DNA of 64,000 nt from positions 60,168,863 to 60,232,862 of the forward strand of contig OX243811.1 in the NCBI GenBank assembly GCA_945859605.1, read 5' to 3'. This document shows positions 22,953 through 35,087 of this stretch, in pieces. This DNA comes from Lumbricus rubellus (taxonomy: Eukaryota; Annelida; Clitellata; Crassiclitellata; Lumbricidae). Positions within the stretch are counted from its first letter, which is position 1; every line of letters begins with the position of its first letter. The translations under genes and the position numbers were made by a program. The notes beneath the pieces were generated by a model. The model worked only from the letters and a program-made list of their open reading frames with translations. It was not told the DNA's origin and made no database searches.

Positions 22953-23389
22953 TAGGGCAGTCCCTAAATCACGGTCAAAAAGTGAAAAAATCACGGCATA
23001 CTTTTGCAAAAATCCAAAAATTCACGGCACCGTGATTTTCCGTGATTTTTCACATTTTCAGCACTTTTTTGTAAAAACACCTTTAAAATGGTTGCACAAA
23101 TGAGTATTTAAGAATAGGTCTTCACTTGTCAGCAACGTCTTTCACTCCCCAAAACAAAAATTCTTAAATTAATTTAATTATTCCGCGCTGTTTTTGGTCG
23201 TCGGCGCCATTTTTGACGTGTTTCGCAACCATTTTTAACGTGTTTTTACAAAAAAGTGCTGAAAATGTGAAAAATCACGGAAAATCACGGCAAATGGCAA
23301 AATTCACGGCAAAGGGCGAAATTCACGGCAAACGGCGAAATTCACGGTTTCCGTGATTTCCGTGAATTCGTGATTTAGGGACTGCCCTA
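22953..23389. mobile_element. MITE with 9-bp target duplication (Mutator-type candidate)
   Basis: Begins TAGGGCAGTCCCTAAATCACGG and ends with the reverse complement GTGATTTAGGGACTGCCCTA. Flanks are CCGGTAGGC on both sides (22944-22952, 23390-23398). Inside are repeated ATTCACGGCAAA units and a long inverted repeat around AAAAGTGCTGAAAATGTG. The 9-bp duplication suggests the Mutator superfamily, but no transposase is present to confirm it. Confidence 0.7.
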
Positions 23390-23398
23390 CCGGTAGGC

Positions 23399-24830
23399 CT
23401 TAGTAATAAAACGAAACGTTGCTTGCCTTAAGGCTTAAGCAATAAGCATGGCGCTTGACGGAGAAGCTTAAACTGAAATTGTTGGATCGATCAAATACTC
23501 GTCTGTCAATTATATGCAGATATAACGTAAAGAATACGAACAGTGGTCGTCAAAACACAATTATATTCTGTCGACGCTGTATCCTTTGCCCCTTGAAGTT
23601 CATTGCATAATGATATTCTTTATAAGCTATAGGCCTACGATTTTCGGAGGTATTTCGACACAATGGAGTGATGCACGAATCGCTCGCATGTTGACTACTT
23701 CAGTATGCAACATTAATTAAATAAATCATTCATTTTCAAATAGATTGTGGCAGCACTAAGGCATCTCCAGTTACAGAGATTGCGTAGAACTTCCGGTTTG
23801 ACTAGAGTTTCCAAACAGACAGCAGTGCATAATGCATATATTATAGGAAACCAACCATGAATTATACTGCGTGTTTTGTCTGGCCACGAATGTTCATAAA
23901 CTATAATAGGCTTAGTCTGAAGATCGGCTCAAAACGACCAAGCATAGACTACTGTTATTGCGTCCACATCCATCTATCAAGGGAAGTCTTCAATTCAACA
24001 ATGGAGTAGTCGGATGCTAGAGCTCTATTATGTCCATTGCTGGTGGCTTTCAAACAGTCCTGAAAGGTCCTTGCCGACCAGCTACACAATCATGTTATTG
24101 ACTGTTCTCCTAGATATAGAATCCCATTCAAACATATTTAGAGACACAGTTTGAGTTACGACATTTGAGGCTGTGACGACGCAAAATGTTATCAGTCTTT
24201 TAGAATTCATATAGCAGTAACCACAGATCACCATCGTAGTCATAGTTTGAGCGGAATGTCAACTGTCATCGGTAAGTACATGTAGCCCTAGGTTACTATG
24301 GTTTTCTTAATTAATGCAGAATTAGGCAAGAATTTAAACTTGAGCTGAAAGTGTGTTTATCGTCCGGCATAGATCTAACTGTTTTAAAACTTTTAATGTC
24401 TGTCCAACAAAATAGTAGGTTTGCTTTTCTGAGCGGATTACGCTTATAATTATTATAATTATCTGTTCTAACAATTTTTGTTCACTAGTTGATTTGTGGA
24501 ATTATGCTTCCAACCATAGGCCTAGGTTTTAGTTGGTTAAATCACCCGCTCAGGTTGCAGTATTCTTTCTTGATTAGGTCTAGGTCCATTATGCGAAGCA
24601 GCGCTTCTTATCATTCTTGCAATTGATTGAAAAGATTAAACATAGACTCATATGATGGCCTATCTTATTGTGATTATTGGTTCATGTTCGCTTGTCGTCA
24701 CTTAGTCTTATTTCCACAAAATTCGATCTTGAACCTTATGCTAAGGATAGATTTCGATATTTTAGGCTTTGAAATGAATTTCTGAGAAAATTTAGAGCAC
24801 TTGTTTTCTATTGTAGAATACTGACGAACA
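23399..24830 (+). other. Upstream region of lectin gene 3
   Basis: Non-coding. It aligns in blocks with the upstream regions of genes 2 and 4, including the run atgcaacattaattaaataaatc near 23707 and the ctgaaaggtccttgccgaccag block near 24060. Likely holds the promoter and 5' UTR exon. A conserved tattgtag just before the ATG suggests a spliced leader exon. Confidence 0.5.
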
Positions 24831-25133
24831 ATGCAAATGGAAGTTTTGGTTTTTCTGGCCTTTTGTATCATTTGCATCAAGTATTCGGATGCAGCTGTTG
24901 GAAAAGTTTTTTCTGCGCTTGTCCCTTCTGGCAATGAAGGAGGGTCGTGCGCTATTGACGTTCCATCAAAAGAGGAATTTCGTTCTGACTTCATTCAATG
25001 TGGGGTTTCATGCACAACGGAACCTACCTGCATTTACTTCAGCTACACCAAGGAAACGCAGAGATGTCTGATCTTCGAATCATCGCCTACAACATTTGCA
25101 TCAGTTGATTCCTGCAGCAGCTACGGACTGTTG
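24831..25133 (+). CDS. Lectin gene 3 exon 1: signal peptide and PAN/Apple-like domain
   Basis: 101 codons, phase 0 at the donor gttagt. The leader is hydrophobic (VLVFLAFCIICIKYSDA). PAN-type cysteines lie in CGVSC, TCIYFSYTK and CLIFESS, with a further SCSSYG. Close to gene 2 exon 1 throughout. Confidence 0.8.
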
Positions 25134-28100
25134 GTTAGTATAACCATCTGCACACGTGCTTTGAATAAAAGTTGGCCTACAATAATTGTGCGAATTGTAT
25201 TCCACAATTTATTTTTCGGACGATCAATATAGGCTACTATAATTAGCAAGAAACCGATGATCGCCTCAGTGCAATTTTTAATAACGATTAATCATCATGT
25301 AGGACCCGATGCACTTTGTAGGCCTATTCGTAATACCATCGCAGAGGTTCGCTTCTACCTTTTCCTGTCAAATTCATCGATTTTAGTGTAAAACATAGAA
25401 TTTTATTTTACTCGGAAGTCATCGATTTAAGTTGAAATTCAATGCTTTTACCTTTAAAAATATCTCCTTATCAAAAAAGCATTGGCTATATCCAGTGGCG
25501 TAGCTAGCTTTTCATGGGCCCGTGTGCAGAAGTTCCGCATGGGCCCCTGATTGACCTGGTTAGGCCGGTATTTTGTGTTCATGCAATCAGCATGAGAATT
25601 GTAGAAAAACTACACCGGGGTCAGACGTTGACTTATGTGGAGTTGGGCGTACGATGAGGACTTTAGGGTCTACTATGGCGTCCAAAAAACTGGGGCCCTG
25701 GGGGTTAAACCCACAACCCTCCGCAATTCTTAATCTGCCTGCAATCAAGATCACTAATAGCCTACTAATCAACGACATTTTGCTATTAGACCTCACAGAA
25801 TAAACATGAATGCAGCACGAATGAGACAGATAAACTAAAGTGCTATAGCTTCGTCGAATTTGAAATCTATCACTTAGCATAATTATTATACTTATAACCA
25901 CTTATTACTAGGCCTTCTAGTACAATGTCATGGCATCATAGAGTTTATTTTTTAGCATTTTGTTCTGCAGAAATTGTCAATCATCTATTAATTATTCAGG
26001 CCCACCGTCCATGATTTGCAATGTGCACACCAAAAAGACACGATCATCAATATTCGCAGTGTTGTACAGTAACGAAGTAAAAGTAACGCGTTACTGTACT
26101 TAAGTAAAACTTTGAGTACTTTCACATGTAACGAAGTATCGAAAAAATAAAATACTTTTACTTTCAACGAAGTAAAATTTTACCCATATTTCCCATACTT
26201 TTACTTCGTTACAATTTATGCGACACTCGTTACAATTTTCGAATTGTCTTCATTACACTTCAAAGCGTTAATTAACATTTCGTTTCGCTAAGCTAACACA
26301 GCTTATTCAAATTTGCATGCCTAAAAATAGATTTTCGATGGTGGTGCACGCTGGATGCACTGCCATTTCTGCAGCAGAACGACTTTTCATCTGTGCATTG
26401 TGCTAACAATGAATAAGAGGCGTGCGTAGTAGACTCAATGATAGGCTAAGTTGATAACCATTTCGAGAATTTAGTATTTTTGAAGGTTAATAATCAATTG
26501 AGTTATAGAAAGGCTCGGTACTTTTACTTTTTTACTTTAAAAGTATTATTGGAAGGGGATACTTTTTACTTTTACTTAAGTAAAATTTGTGATGAGTACT
26601 TTTACTTTTACTTAAGTAAGTAAAATCCACTTTACTTTTACTTTTACTTAAGTACATTTGCCCGATACTTTCAACAACACTGAATATTCGTATTGTAGGC
26701 CTACCTAAATATAAGTTTAGCAATGTTCCATTCAAGTGGAAATTAGTGGTAAATATGCGTAATTCCCTACAATCCTGATCTATACACGATTACACGTGCT
26801 GAATTTTGCGTGTCCACGATTGTTGGGTAAGAGCTGAGAGAAGTTGAGAGCAGCATGAGGATTGGAGTTTGGTTGTGAAAAATTAACTAGAAGACTTAAC
26901 TACCACCGCAAACCCCGACAATTCTCAGCCTGGTTGAGGGAGATGTCAGGTCACTACCGTTACCATATCCAGCAAATGACCGGAATATACGAGAATGACT
27001 CTGACAAGTAGGCCTATGCGAATGTGACAGATGGACGGACATAATTATCACACCTATCCTAGATGGCATAGGCACACGGTCCAGTGGCGCAACTAGGGAG
27101 GTGCTGGGGGGTGCCTTGAGCACCCCCCAGGCTAAAAAGGTGACCCACGCAATTTTTCCAAATCCGATGAGTTTTTGTGGTGCTTGGGGGGGGGGAGGGG
27201 TCGTTCGGTCTTTAAGATTACACAATCAAGCAAGTTCCTTTGGCACTCGCTACTTCGCACCATCGGCGCTTACAATAATAATTCTGAGCACCCCCCAAGA
27301 AAATTTTCTGGTAGCGCCCCTGGGCACACCCATGCCACTTGCATAGGAAAGCGAATCAGCGAAATAAGAATATTATGCTGCATGTTATGTATGGTTCGTT
27401 TCTTGTTCTCAACTTAAGACTATGTTAGACCCTTTTTTCATGACTCGAGACAAAAGCATAAGTTTTCACTGTATCAGTAAAGTAATGAAGTAGCCTAATG
27501 TAAGCGTGTTCACAGAAACAAAACTTGTCACAAAATAGTGCGAATTACTAATTATAATACGGAATTGGTCTACTTCACAGTTTAGTCTAGGCATAGGCTA
27601 TAAGACCCGTTGCGTTGTCAAATCGTAGATACAGGAAATCTCTCCGAAAGATGTCGCAGCGTACTTTTTATCCACAACAAAACTTGAATGTCGAAGATCA
27701 TCGCAAATGGTGGAATGGACGCATGCTGAAGGGAGCAATGCAAATTTGAACGTCATCGTAGAACGTTGTCAAGTGTTGGATGAATATACCGACCTGTATG
27801 CAGTCGATAGAAATGACCTCAGTTGCAGTTTAATCATCAACAACGTTACAATCAACATTCAAGGATTGTACACCTGTCAAGATCAACTTTCAACCGAAAC
27901 TCCATCCACAGCAAAAGTTACAGTTAAATGTAACTATTATATTACTGATGCTTTTCATAATTATGCACTCAACCGAAAACCATTATTATGATTTCGTTTT
28001 AAAGGGGGAAGAGTGTTTAAATAGTGACATGAGACTTAGGGATAATGATACTGGTTTTAATCTCTCAATGCTTCTGATCTCGAAGTCTACGCTTTTGCTT

Positions 28101-31100
28101 TCCATCCGATGTCTGAGATCATCTTTTTCTGGCGCGGTGTTGTCGTTGCTTTGGAGCCGGAAGGTTCGAGGTTCGAATCCACCCTCAAGCCACCTCGTAG
28201 GGACCTTGGGTAAGTCCTTTACTCGCAAGTGCTCAGCACTTCGGCGTGAAACTCCGATGCAGTGCCCGCTCTGCATTCGGAAGCGCCTCTGAGTAGTGAG
28301 AGAGCGCGAAAGGGGTGCTATGACAAGTGCACATGCGATGTCATTCATACAACCGAATATTTTATCTTCCTTCAGCCATTCAATATAAAGTCATCTCCAT
28401 AGCCACATTGATCAGTTTTAACTTTGTTAATATGGTTAACATTATCTAAGACCTCTGGTGTTCAACTATGTCACTCGATATAATTATACACTCTTTCCGT
28501 TCATAGACTTTGCAGTAGGGTTTTCCAATAGACATGCAAGATCACATGCTCCATCATCATCTTTGCAGCTTTGAGATTCAGCATTTAATTTCTAAGTTTC
28601 ACTTCCGAATGCGTATTGCGTATGCCATGTTTTGATGAATATCGTAAACTATCTCGACCAGCTAATCACTGGTTGAATACGACATTGGAGAGTTCTCATA
28701 ATTATTAGACACCAAAAGCAAGCAGCAAATGCAGTTTAGCCAAGCAGGACACTACTAGACAAGTGCTACACTGAAAACACATTGGTCCGGCATTTATAAC
28801 TAGCAGATCCACCTAATAAACTATATATGCACATGCATTGTCCCAAAAAACTTGAACATGGTGCCAAACGAATCTTGAGCCAATGCATTGGAGGTCATCA
28901 GATTACATTATGGATTATCAAAATCAATTCTTGAAACTCTATCAATAGATCTGACAAAACTGCTCAATAAAAAAAGCGCACAACACGTAGCACGCCAGAC
29001 TCTTTTGATCGTTCGTTCCACATAGGCTACTGGTTCCTTTTTTGTGATATAGATTTTGACACGATCTGCAAAACAAGTGCTTCTAATAATTATACCATAC
29101 TGATCGGAGCATCCCTGAAGTTGACGTGCATTGTATACTACGTTGGCAACCTGGTGCCATCTGTTGAATGGACGGATTTTATGAACCAAGATGTCGTAAA
29201 CGCAACAACGAATGTTACAGCCTCCAATGTCACATCAAGTATTTCAATAACTGCGTTTCTACCAGTTGTCAAATGGTTTAAGTTCGCAACATATCTGCCA
29301 ACTGACCCAAATTACATCCTTTCATGGAAATTCAGCAATGTTACGGTCTGTAAGTGGACTACTCTTCATCTCTGATAGAAACTTAAAGAAGCAATAATTT
29401 TTATTATTGCCTCCTTTGTTGTCGAAATGTCGGCGAGAGGCACAACTTTTCTGCCTTTGGGTCATGAGTCATGACATACTATGTAGAGGAGATGTGAAAA
29501 GAGATTGCTTTCAACTTGTGCTGGAGAGAAAAGTATTCCCTAATGAAAAAGTTGAGTATAGAAATCACCCTGGACATTTTCCCCGGAGATTCGTTCTCAT
29601 CTCCCGGAATCTCACAGGGTAAATCATTTAATTTGACTTTTCCTTTAGGCCAACACTCACTTAAAATTTGTCTCTGGGGTGAACCGTCCGGGGATGAAAC
29701 GCCCATGGATGAAACGCCAACTGGATGAATCGTCCGGGATGAACCGTCCGGGAATGAATCGTCAGAGGATGAAACGTCCTAGAATCGGCTATAGGCCTAC
29801 AGGTTCATCGAGTTGCTAAAGTTGCTACAGAACTGCTAAGCAAATCTTGCATTGCGGTTTCATTATTGCTCAGGACGATTCTAGGGCTTTCATCCCCGCA
29901 TCTTTGAAGCCTTAAGCCACACCTATCAGCGCTGAATTTGTGTGTAAATGTTTTAGAATGACAGCCTAAAATGCTACCATTGCAGTGTGGAAATTCAAAA
30001 CATTTCGACGATGCCCTTCTCTCAAACCTCTGCTCGGCGCCACGCGATTTCATGCCTTCCCTCAAACCAAGAACCAAGTGTCCGTCTATGCATGCAAATG
30101 TCTACGTACTATTAATGCATACATGTTCATCAATTTTTTAAATTATTTATTCGATCTTTCCATCATTCATTTAATTATTCAGCAACTTATTCAAACAATC
30201 AGTCATTCAGTCATTCAATCGTGTAGTTGTTCTTGTTCAGTGTGCCCGGATGGTTTTCAAGCGTCGAGCGGGTCAAATACTTGCTACCAGACGATTTTTC
30301 AATCTGTAAACTGGGCAACAGCCGGTCAGTTGTGCGATGCATTGGTCATCGGATCCTATCCGGTCATGATTACTAGCGAGGCTGAAAATAGTGCCGTAGC
30401 AACTTACTTGAACCAACAAATCACAGGTCAGCTTCTACGTCGTAATATCAATACAAGCTAGAGATATTATTATACACAAGAAATGGACATTATAAATTAT
30501 AAACCTATGGGCTACGGCTCAACCGTCCAATCAGTGTATCGGTCAATCATTCCTTTGGTTAACCCTTCAAAGATTTTCTCTTGAAATTCATCGACCTATT
30601 ATATCTGTCAGTCAATGAGCCAATCTCTCGAACTGTCAGTCAGTCAGTCAGGTAACAATCCATCTAGTCATCCAGCTAGACTGTGCGCCAGTCAGCTACT
30701 CATTCAGTCGGTTTTAATCAAAATACATCTCAATCATTCATGAATTCGTCAATAAAACATTTAATATACTCTTAATTTATTTACCGTAATTCCCATTGGT
30801 CACCTTGAATTTTGACTAGAACAAATTCATTAGATGTGACGACTTTGTAGACAGCGCATCGGATGTCTGTATCAGCGCAACTGGTTCTAAGAATTTCTGG
30901 ACAAGTGGTCAGCGGGAGACGAACTGCAGCAGTTCATTCGAATGGAAACCGAATTCAGAAACAACAATTCCATTCACGTACACAAACTGGGATAAGAATC
31001 AATCCGACTGCACTGGAGACATCGAAGTCTGTGTCCACATCTGGCCAAACCCAGGATACCAATGGAACAACATCGGGTGCGTTGAGAATATGTGCGTTCT

Positions 31101-31122
31101 CTGCGAGTACGGTCCATTCTGA
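24831..31122 (+). CDS. Lectin gene 3: secreted PAN-Ig-Ig-CTLD protein, intact
   Basis: Exons are 24831-25133, 27635-27929, 29053-29349, 30241-30426 and 30851-31122, joined by GT-AG introns in phases 0, 1, 1, 1. The total is 1,353 nt encoding 450 residues with no stop or frameshift. The product has a signal peptide, a PAN/Apple module, an Ig1 domain with canonical cysteines, an Ig2 domain without an F-strand cysteine, and a C-terminal CTLD. The architecture resembles the Ig-plus-lectin humoral recognition proteins of gastropods (CREP/VIgL type), with an added N-terminal PAN; a role in non-self recognition is inferred. The sugar motif is QSD instead of QPD, and WND is WNN, so Ca2+-dependent binding may be weak. 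Intron 1 carries hAT elements, intron 2 a SINE and intron 3 a GATGAAACGTCC repeat. Confidence 0.8.
26057..26682. mobile_element. hAT MITE of the AAGTAAAAGTA-rich type (626 bp)
   Basis: Begins CAGTGTTGTACAGTAACG, ends TTCAACAACACTG, and is flanked by AATATTCG on both sides (26049-26056, 26683-26690). The subterminal DNA is dominated by cttaagtaaaagta repeats in inverted orientation. Lies in intron 1 of gene 3. Confidence 0.85.
27082..27323. mobile_element. hAT-like MITE (CAGTGGCGCAACTAGG ends)
   Basis: The left end CAGTGGCGCAACTAGG and right end GGTAGCGCCCCTG are imperfect inverted repeats, with G-rich ggtgctggggggtgcc inside. The target duplication is not clear. A single similar end (CAGTGGCGTAGCTAGC) is also seen at 25492 in the same intron. 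Confidence 0.5.
27635..27929 (+). CDS. Lectin gene 3 exon 2: Ig1 domain
   Basis: Opens EISPKDV after atacag. Canonical Ig markers are KLECRRSS (B strand), VEWTHAE (core Trp), SLIINNVT and LYTCQDQLS (F strand). 295 nt, ends in phase 1 at gtaact. Confidence 0.75.
28130..28341 (+). mobile_element. tRNA-derived SINE with L2/CR1-like tail
   Basis: Contains an RNA polymerase III box A-like start (ggcgcggtgttgtcg) and a box B, GGTTCGAATCC, about 40 bp downstream. The body (ccttgggtaagtcctttactcgcaa, ttcggcgtgaaactcc) is shared with the copy at 41588-41812. It ends in gtgctatgacaagtgcac, like the LINE tail gcgctatataaatgc. Confidence 0.7.
29053..29349 (+). CDS. Lectin gene 3 exon 3: Ig2 domain
   Basis: Acceptor gatatag, donor gtaagt, 297 nt, phase 1 to 1. 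Has TICKTS near the start, LKLTC at strand B and SVEWTD at strand C. It lacks an F-strand cysteine. The sequons NATTNVTASNVT mark a heavily glycosylated loop. Confidence 0.75.
29680..29781. repeat. Short-period GATGAAACGTCC-type tandem repeat
   Basis: About eight imperfect units of gatgaa(a/c/t)cgtccgg in intron 3 of gene 3. The pattern resembles the ACAAAATGGTACGG multimers of the foldback element at 8246 and the GGCGCCAAAACGTCC run at 55244. Confidence 0.7.
30241..30426 (+). CDS. Lectin gene 3 exon 4: CTLD first half
   Basis: Acceptor cttgttcag, donor gtcagc, 186 nt, phase 1 to 1. Encodes CPDGFQASSGSNTCY, VNWATAGQLCD and YPVMITSEAEN. Same length as in genes 2 and 4. Confidence 0.8.
30851..31122 (+). 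CDS. Lectin gene 3 exon 5: CTLD second half
   Basis: Acceptor ctttgtag, 272 nt, ends at TGA 31120-31122. Reads FWTSGQRETNCSSSFEWKP, NWDKNQSDCTG (QSD where siblings have QPD), IWPNPGYQWNNIGC (WNN for WND) and CVLCEYGPF. All lectin cysteines are present. Confidence 0.85.
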
Positions 31123-31640
31123 GAATCGTTCTACTGATTGATCTCAGTTATTCGATGTCTTTGGATAATACTATTTCTTCATATTCATCATAACTTTTGA
31201 TAAATTCACATTCTTAGATTACTAAAGAAGAGGAATCGCAAAAGTGGGCTTAGTAGTCACAGCTCCAATCGACATTCAAAGAATGCCAAATATCCTGTAG
31301 CCTACTTAATTTTCTTAACCTCTGCATAAGTGCTTCCTAGTCACGTCGATCTCACCGCCTGATATTATCGACCATATGATTCGATTAACAGTAAAGTTCG
31401 CAAGATTCGCTTAGAATCCAATTTTTTGTTTCATTTTTAGGCCATCGTGGTATTGAACCGTCAACCGTTGGGCTGGTTATAAACTTGAGAGACTAGTAGT
31501 TTACCTCTAAACTATAACTGAACACTGATGTAATCTCTTCATTGATTAAATATGGTTATCCAGACCTTAGTTAAATAAACTACTTGATGTGAACATATTG
31601 CGTAGTTGTCATTTATTCAGTCCATTTATATCCTGACCAT
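31123..31640. other. 3' flank of gene 3
   Basis: No gene seen. A possible poly(A) signal aataaa lies near 31575. The stretch precedes the minisatellite, as in gene 4. Confidence 0.4.
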
Positions 31641-31845
31641 TTCTGAGGTTTTTATCTGATGTTCTTATCTGATGTTCTTATCTGAAGTTCTTATCTGAGG
31701 TTTTATCTGATGTTCTTATCTGAAGTTTTTATCTGAAGTTTTTATCTGATGTTCTTATCTGAAGTTCTTATCTGATGTTCTTATCTGACTTTCTTGTCTG
31801 ATGTTCTTATCTGATGCTCTTATAATTATGTTCTTATCTCCACCC
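31641..31845. repeat. TTATCTGATGTTC minisatellite
   Basis: About 14 imperfect units of 12-14 bp. The same satellite follows gene 4, where it is split by the Polinton-like element and a hAT MITE (52772-53640). Its place downstream of the lectin genes shows it belongs to the duplicated unit. Confidence 0.85.
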
Positions 31846-32312
31846 CTCGACCTGTGCATTTAAGAAAGCGTCGTTTGTAAGGCGACTGTCTGCCACCGAC
31901 TTATCCATAACACAATTAATTACATGCATAGCACAATGTACATTCCCAGACTATGCAATAGAATACATACAAATTATTGCCATTAGGATACATTTTATTG
32001 CGAAACGTTGGAAACACCTGATAGGAAAGACGTGAGACAATCTGGAAAAAGAGATTGAACGGGGTAGCCTACAGTGTCGGAAGAAGGAACAACACAGGCG
32101 AGGTCTGTGACATTGGTTCGAATCCAATGTCAGAATCTGGATGAAGATGTCACTCGATCTGGTCGTGACGGAAACAGAGAAGAGAAAAAGACGAATAAAA
32201 CTTATCTATACATGACGTATGAAGCGACCAATAATATAATCGGATCGAGGAAGGGTGAAAAGAAGACAAAACAAAAATCCGTGGACCGTGATGTCAACGA
32301 TTCAGCATTACC

Positions 32313-33138
32313 AATTGAAGGGCTTGGAGCAATAACAAGGTATGTCGACATACCTGTGTCTTGTGAAACAGTATGCCACCGTGAGCGGAAGATGGTAATC
32401 TATAAACCCTGTAAATTTGGTACAGATCTGAATAGTTTTGAGCGCTGTTTTTCAAAAAACGTTATGTCAACATAACATGTTATTGCGCACCCAGCAGAGT
32501 TCGACCATAGCTCTACTGCAATATCCTGGTATGACAACATACATTGCCGTGTTTTCTTACAAACTTTGTATTAAAGCTGGTGCAACAATGAGGTTATTTG
32601 ACATAACCTGCTATTGCTTCCACTTTCGTTTGAATTGGGTACAATTTCTACGGTTATCTCATTATAACTTCTTATTGCACTGCTTTTGCATATTTTATAT
32701 CTCGACAATGCTACAGTTATGATGACTTACCATCTTATTGCACGATTCTCGAACTGTGTAATAGAGACAGTTTGGTGCAATAACAAGGTATGTTCACTTA
32801 TTCCAAATGACATGTGTGGTATTGCAGCTGCTAGAAAACACTTTGTCGACATAACCTGTTATTGCACCAGAAATGATACTGATGACTGAGTGTTCGCGAT
32901 GCAATAACCAGATATGAAGCAAAATGTGTAAATAATAATAATAATTTCATCTTTTGCATTGCAAAATTTACAAATTTTGTTAAAAATAATTTTAAGGTAC
33001 ATATTGCTCAAAACAGCTTGTTGATATGTCGTCAAATGGCTTAGATACAGTAGTTTGAAGTGGTAAATCTTTGAAGTCGATTTCCCAACATTCATGATTT
33101 TCGACATACCTTGTTATTGCTCCAAGCCCTTCAATTCA
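32313..33138. mobile_element. Foldback/MITE element with repeated CATAACCTGTTATTGC modules
   Basis: The ends match as inverted repeats (attgaagggcttggagcaat at the left, attgctccaagcccttcaat at the right). Inside, cgacataacctgttattgca-like modules occur several times in both orientations. No ORF of known type is seen and no clear target duplication was found. Confidence 0.65.
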
Positions 33139-33194
33139 CCATCGAAGAGAAACACGCAAAATTCACAGATTCAAATCATGCGGATATCGCGAAA

Positions 33195-33341
33195 GTCACA
33201 AACAACCGACGAGGATTCTATGAGATAACTTAAAGAAGTGGTGTAGATAACGAAGAGCAGTGGACCAAGAATGGAGTCTTGAGGAACGCCACACGAGAGT
33301 GGAAGGGGTTGCGAACATTGGCTTGGAGGCTTTAACGGAGA
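33195..33341 (-). mobile_element. LINE fragment with RT motif (CR1/L2-like), minus strand
   Basis: The minus strand reads SCGVPQDSILGPLLFVIYTT, the conserved RT segment ahead of the catalytic YADD. It is separated from the N-terminal RT fragment at 33445-34152 by a 103-bp repeat. Confidence 0.7.
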
Positions 33342-33444
33342 GGGGCCTATAATATGTAGACAATCATTTTAATTGCAGTTTATTAAATCATTCAAAAGAC
33401 AAAGCTTACAATTCGATGAACAATGGTTTGGTATTTGCATTTAA
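33342..33444. repeat. 103-bp direct repeat, copy 1
   Basis: Begins ggggcctataatatgtagac and ends gtatttgcatttaa. A near-identical copy lies at 34153-34255, and the two bracket a LINE fragment. Confidence 0.85.
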
Positions 33445-34152
33445 AGGTGCCGTCTGCCATGGAAGACAAGTCGGACTGGAACGAGAGTAGAGCAGTGCCA
33501 GAGATATCAAACCATGAAGATAGTCGAAGAAGAAGGAGACTATGATCGATGGTGTCGAATGCAGCAGATATCTTGAGCAGGCAGAGACAGGAGACTTGTT
33601 GATGGCTGCAAGATGGGTGACCAGTTTATTGTAAAGAGAGTCAAGTAGGGTTTCTGTGGAGTGGTGTTTAGTGAAGCCAGATTGGTGGGGTTGAGGCGTG
33701 AGTTAGAAGAAATCGTTTAGGCGGGCAAGGACAATTCGTTCAGTTGATTTAGACAGAAAAGAAAGGTTGGAGATGGTTCGGTAATTCGAAATGTTTTTTA
33801 TTGTCAAGATTTGCTTTTCTCAGACGAGGAATGACGAGAGACTGCTTGACGACTATTGGAAAATTGGCCTATGGAGAGTGAAAGATTCCTGATTTGAGTG
33901 ATTATAGTAATGAGTACGGAGTCTTTAAGAAAAGCAGTGGGAATGGGATCTAATTCACATTGCTTGTTGGGAAGAGGATTTAACAGGAGTGACGTTTCAG
34001 CTTTAGAGGCTGAATCGAGAATTGGAAGTGATAATTGAGAGACAGTGTTGGAGGATTGTGAATCAAGAAGGGATAATTGCAATATGAAGCGAAGGGAGGA
34101 GATTTTGTCGGAGAAGAATTCGAGCAACAGTGCATGAGCAATACAAACCGTA
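33445..34152 (-). mobile_element. LINE RT N-terminal fragment (CR1/L2-like), minus strand
   Basis: The minus strand at 34127-33804 encodes LEFFSDKISSLR and CELDPIPTAFLKDS, with NLSLSIGQF, the start of a CR1/L2-type reverse transcriptase. Further motifs continue, with frameshifts, to about 33445 (HQSGFTKHHSTETLL). Decayed. Confidence 0.75.
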
Positions 34153-34255
34153 GGGGCCTATAATATGTAGACAATCATTTTAATTGCAGTTTATTGAATC
34201 ATTCAAAAGACAAAGCTTACAATTCGATGAACAATGGTTTGGTATTTGCATTTAA
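34153..34255. repeat. 103-bp direct repeat, copy 2
   Basis: Near-identical partner of 33342-33444, differing at only a few positions. Confidence 0.85.
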
Positions 34256-34276
34256 TTTCTGAGTTTCGTTGGTGCC

Positions 34277-34567
34277 CTATTCGTGAGTTCGAACTTTGGC
34301 GGCACAAAGGACGATTTGTCTCCACGAAGATCTTTGCTGCGCAGCTGCTCGAATCGCCTGCTCCATTGTCATCCCGGTCCACTCTTTCACATCGTCGATC
34401 CACATCCTACGCGGTCTTCCACGTCTCATCTCTGTTTCTCCAGTGATTATATCCTTCTCCAGACAGTTTTCATTCCTCATGATGTGACCAAAGTAACTTA
34501 ACTTCCTCCCTAGGCTCCCTATCACCTCTCCCCACAGCCGTTCGCATCCCACCTCCTGTAGCACCAC
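34277..34567 (-). mobile_element. LINE polymerase C-terminal fragment, minus strand
   Basis: A 96-codon open frame reads LSYFGHIMRNEN, then MRRGRPRRMWIDDVKEWTGM and SSWRQIV. This is the well-known tail of RTE-like and related LINE polymerases (GHIMR ... GRPR..W.DD...W). The start is artificial; it is a fragment. Confidence 0.75.
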
Positions 34568-35087
34568 CTCATTCCTTCTCTTAGCTGTCCACGGTTTTAA
34601 TGGTGCACTTCATCCGATTTGAAATTTCAAACAGATGATTTGTGATATGTTCGCCTTTAAAGGTGCACTGCATCCAATTCAAACAGCTCGTTTCTGCAGA
34701 CTTGTGACATTTGTTATACGAGTTTGGTACGTCAACAACTAATCTTCGTAAAGATCAATTTGCCTACACTTGAACATATCACAAAGCATCTGTTTGAAAT
34801 TTCAATCGCCAATTTGTTTAAAAATAATTAAAATCTGCGCTTAGAGAGCACATAAAGATTACCATTTCTTTCAAGTTGATTTCAACCTATAAGCTTACTT
34901 TTAAAAGTAGGCTAATTAACGTAATTAAATAAACAATTATTATCAAAGATACTAGATAGCATAATAATATTAGGCCTATACATCTGCACATAAAGCTTTC
35001 AAGTCACTGGGCTACACCTTGTTGGCCAATATTGGCAACAACAGTTTCGTTACGTTGTGCAAGACAAGCATACGTATAAAACGAATC

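Noticed and set aside
28165..28185. Possible tRNA gene because of GGTTCGAATCC
   Set aside because: No cloverleaf could be drawn around it, and the same body recurs at 41588 with a LINE-like tail, so it is a SINE.
31641..31845. CRISPR-like regular repeat
   Set aside because: Units are contiguous with no spacers and the genome is eukaryotic; it is a minisatellite.
32074..32475. 133-codon open frame rich in charged residues
   Set aside because: Its 3' half lies in the foldback element at 32313 and nothing in it is recognisable.
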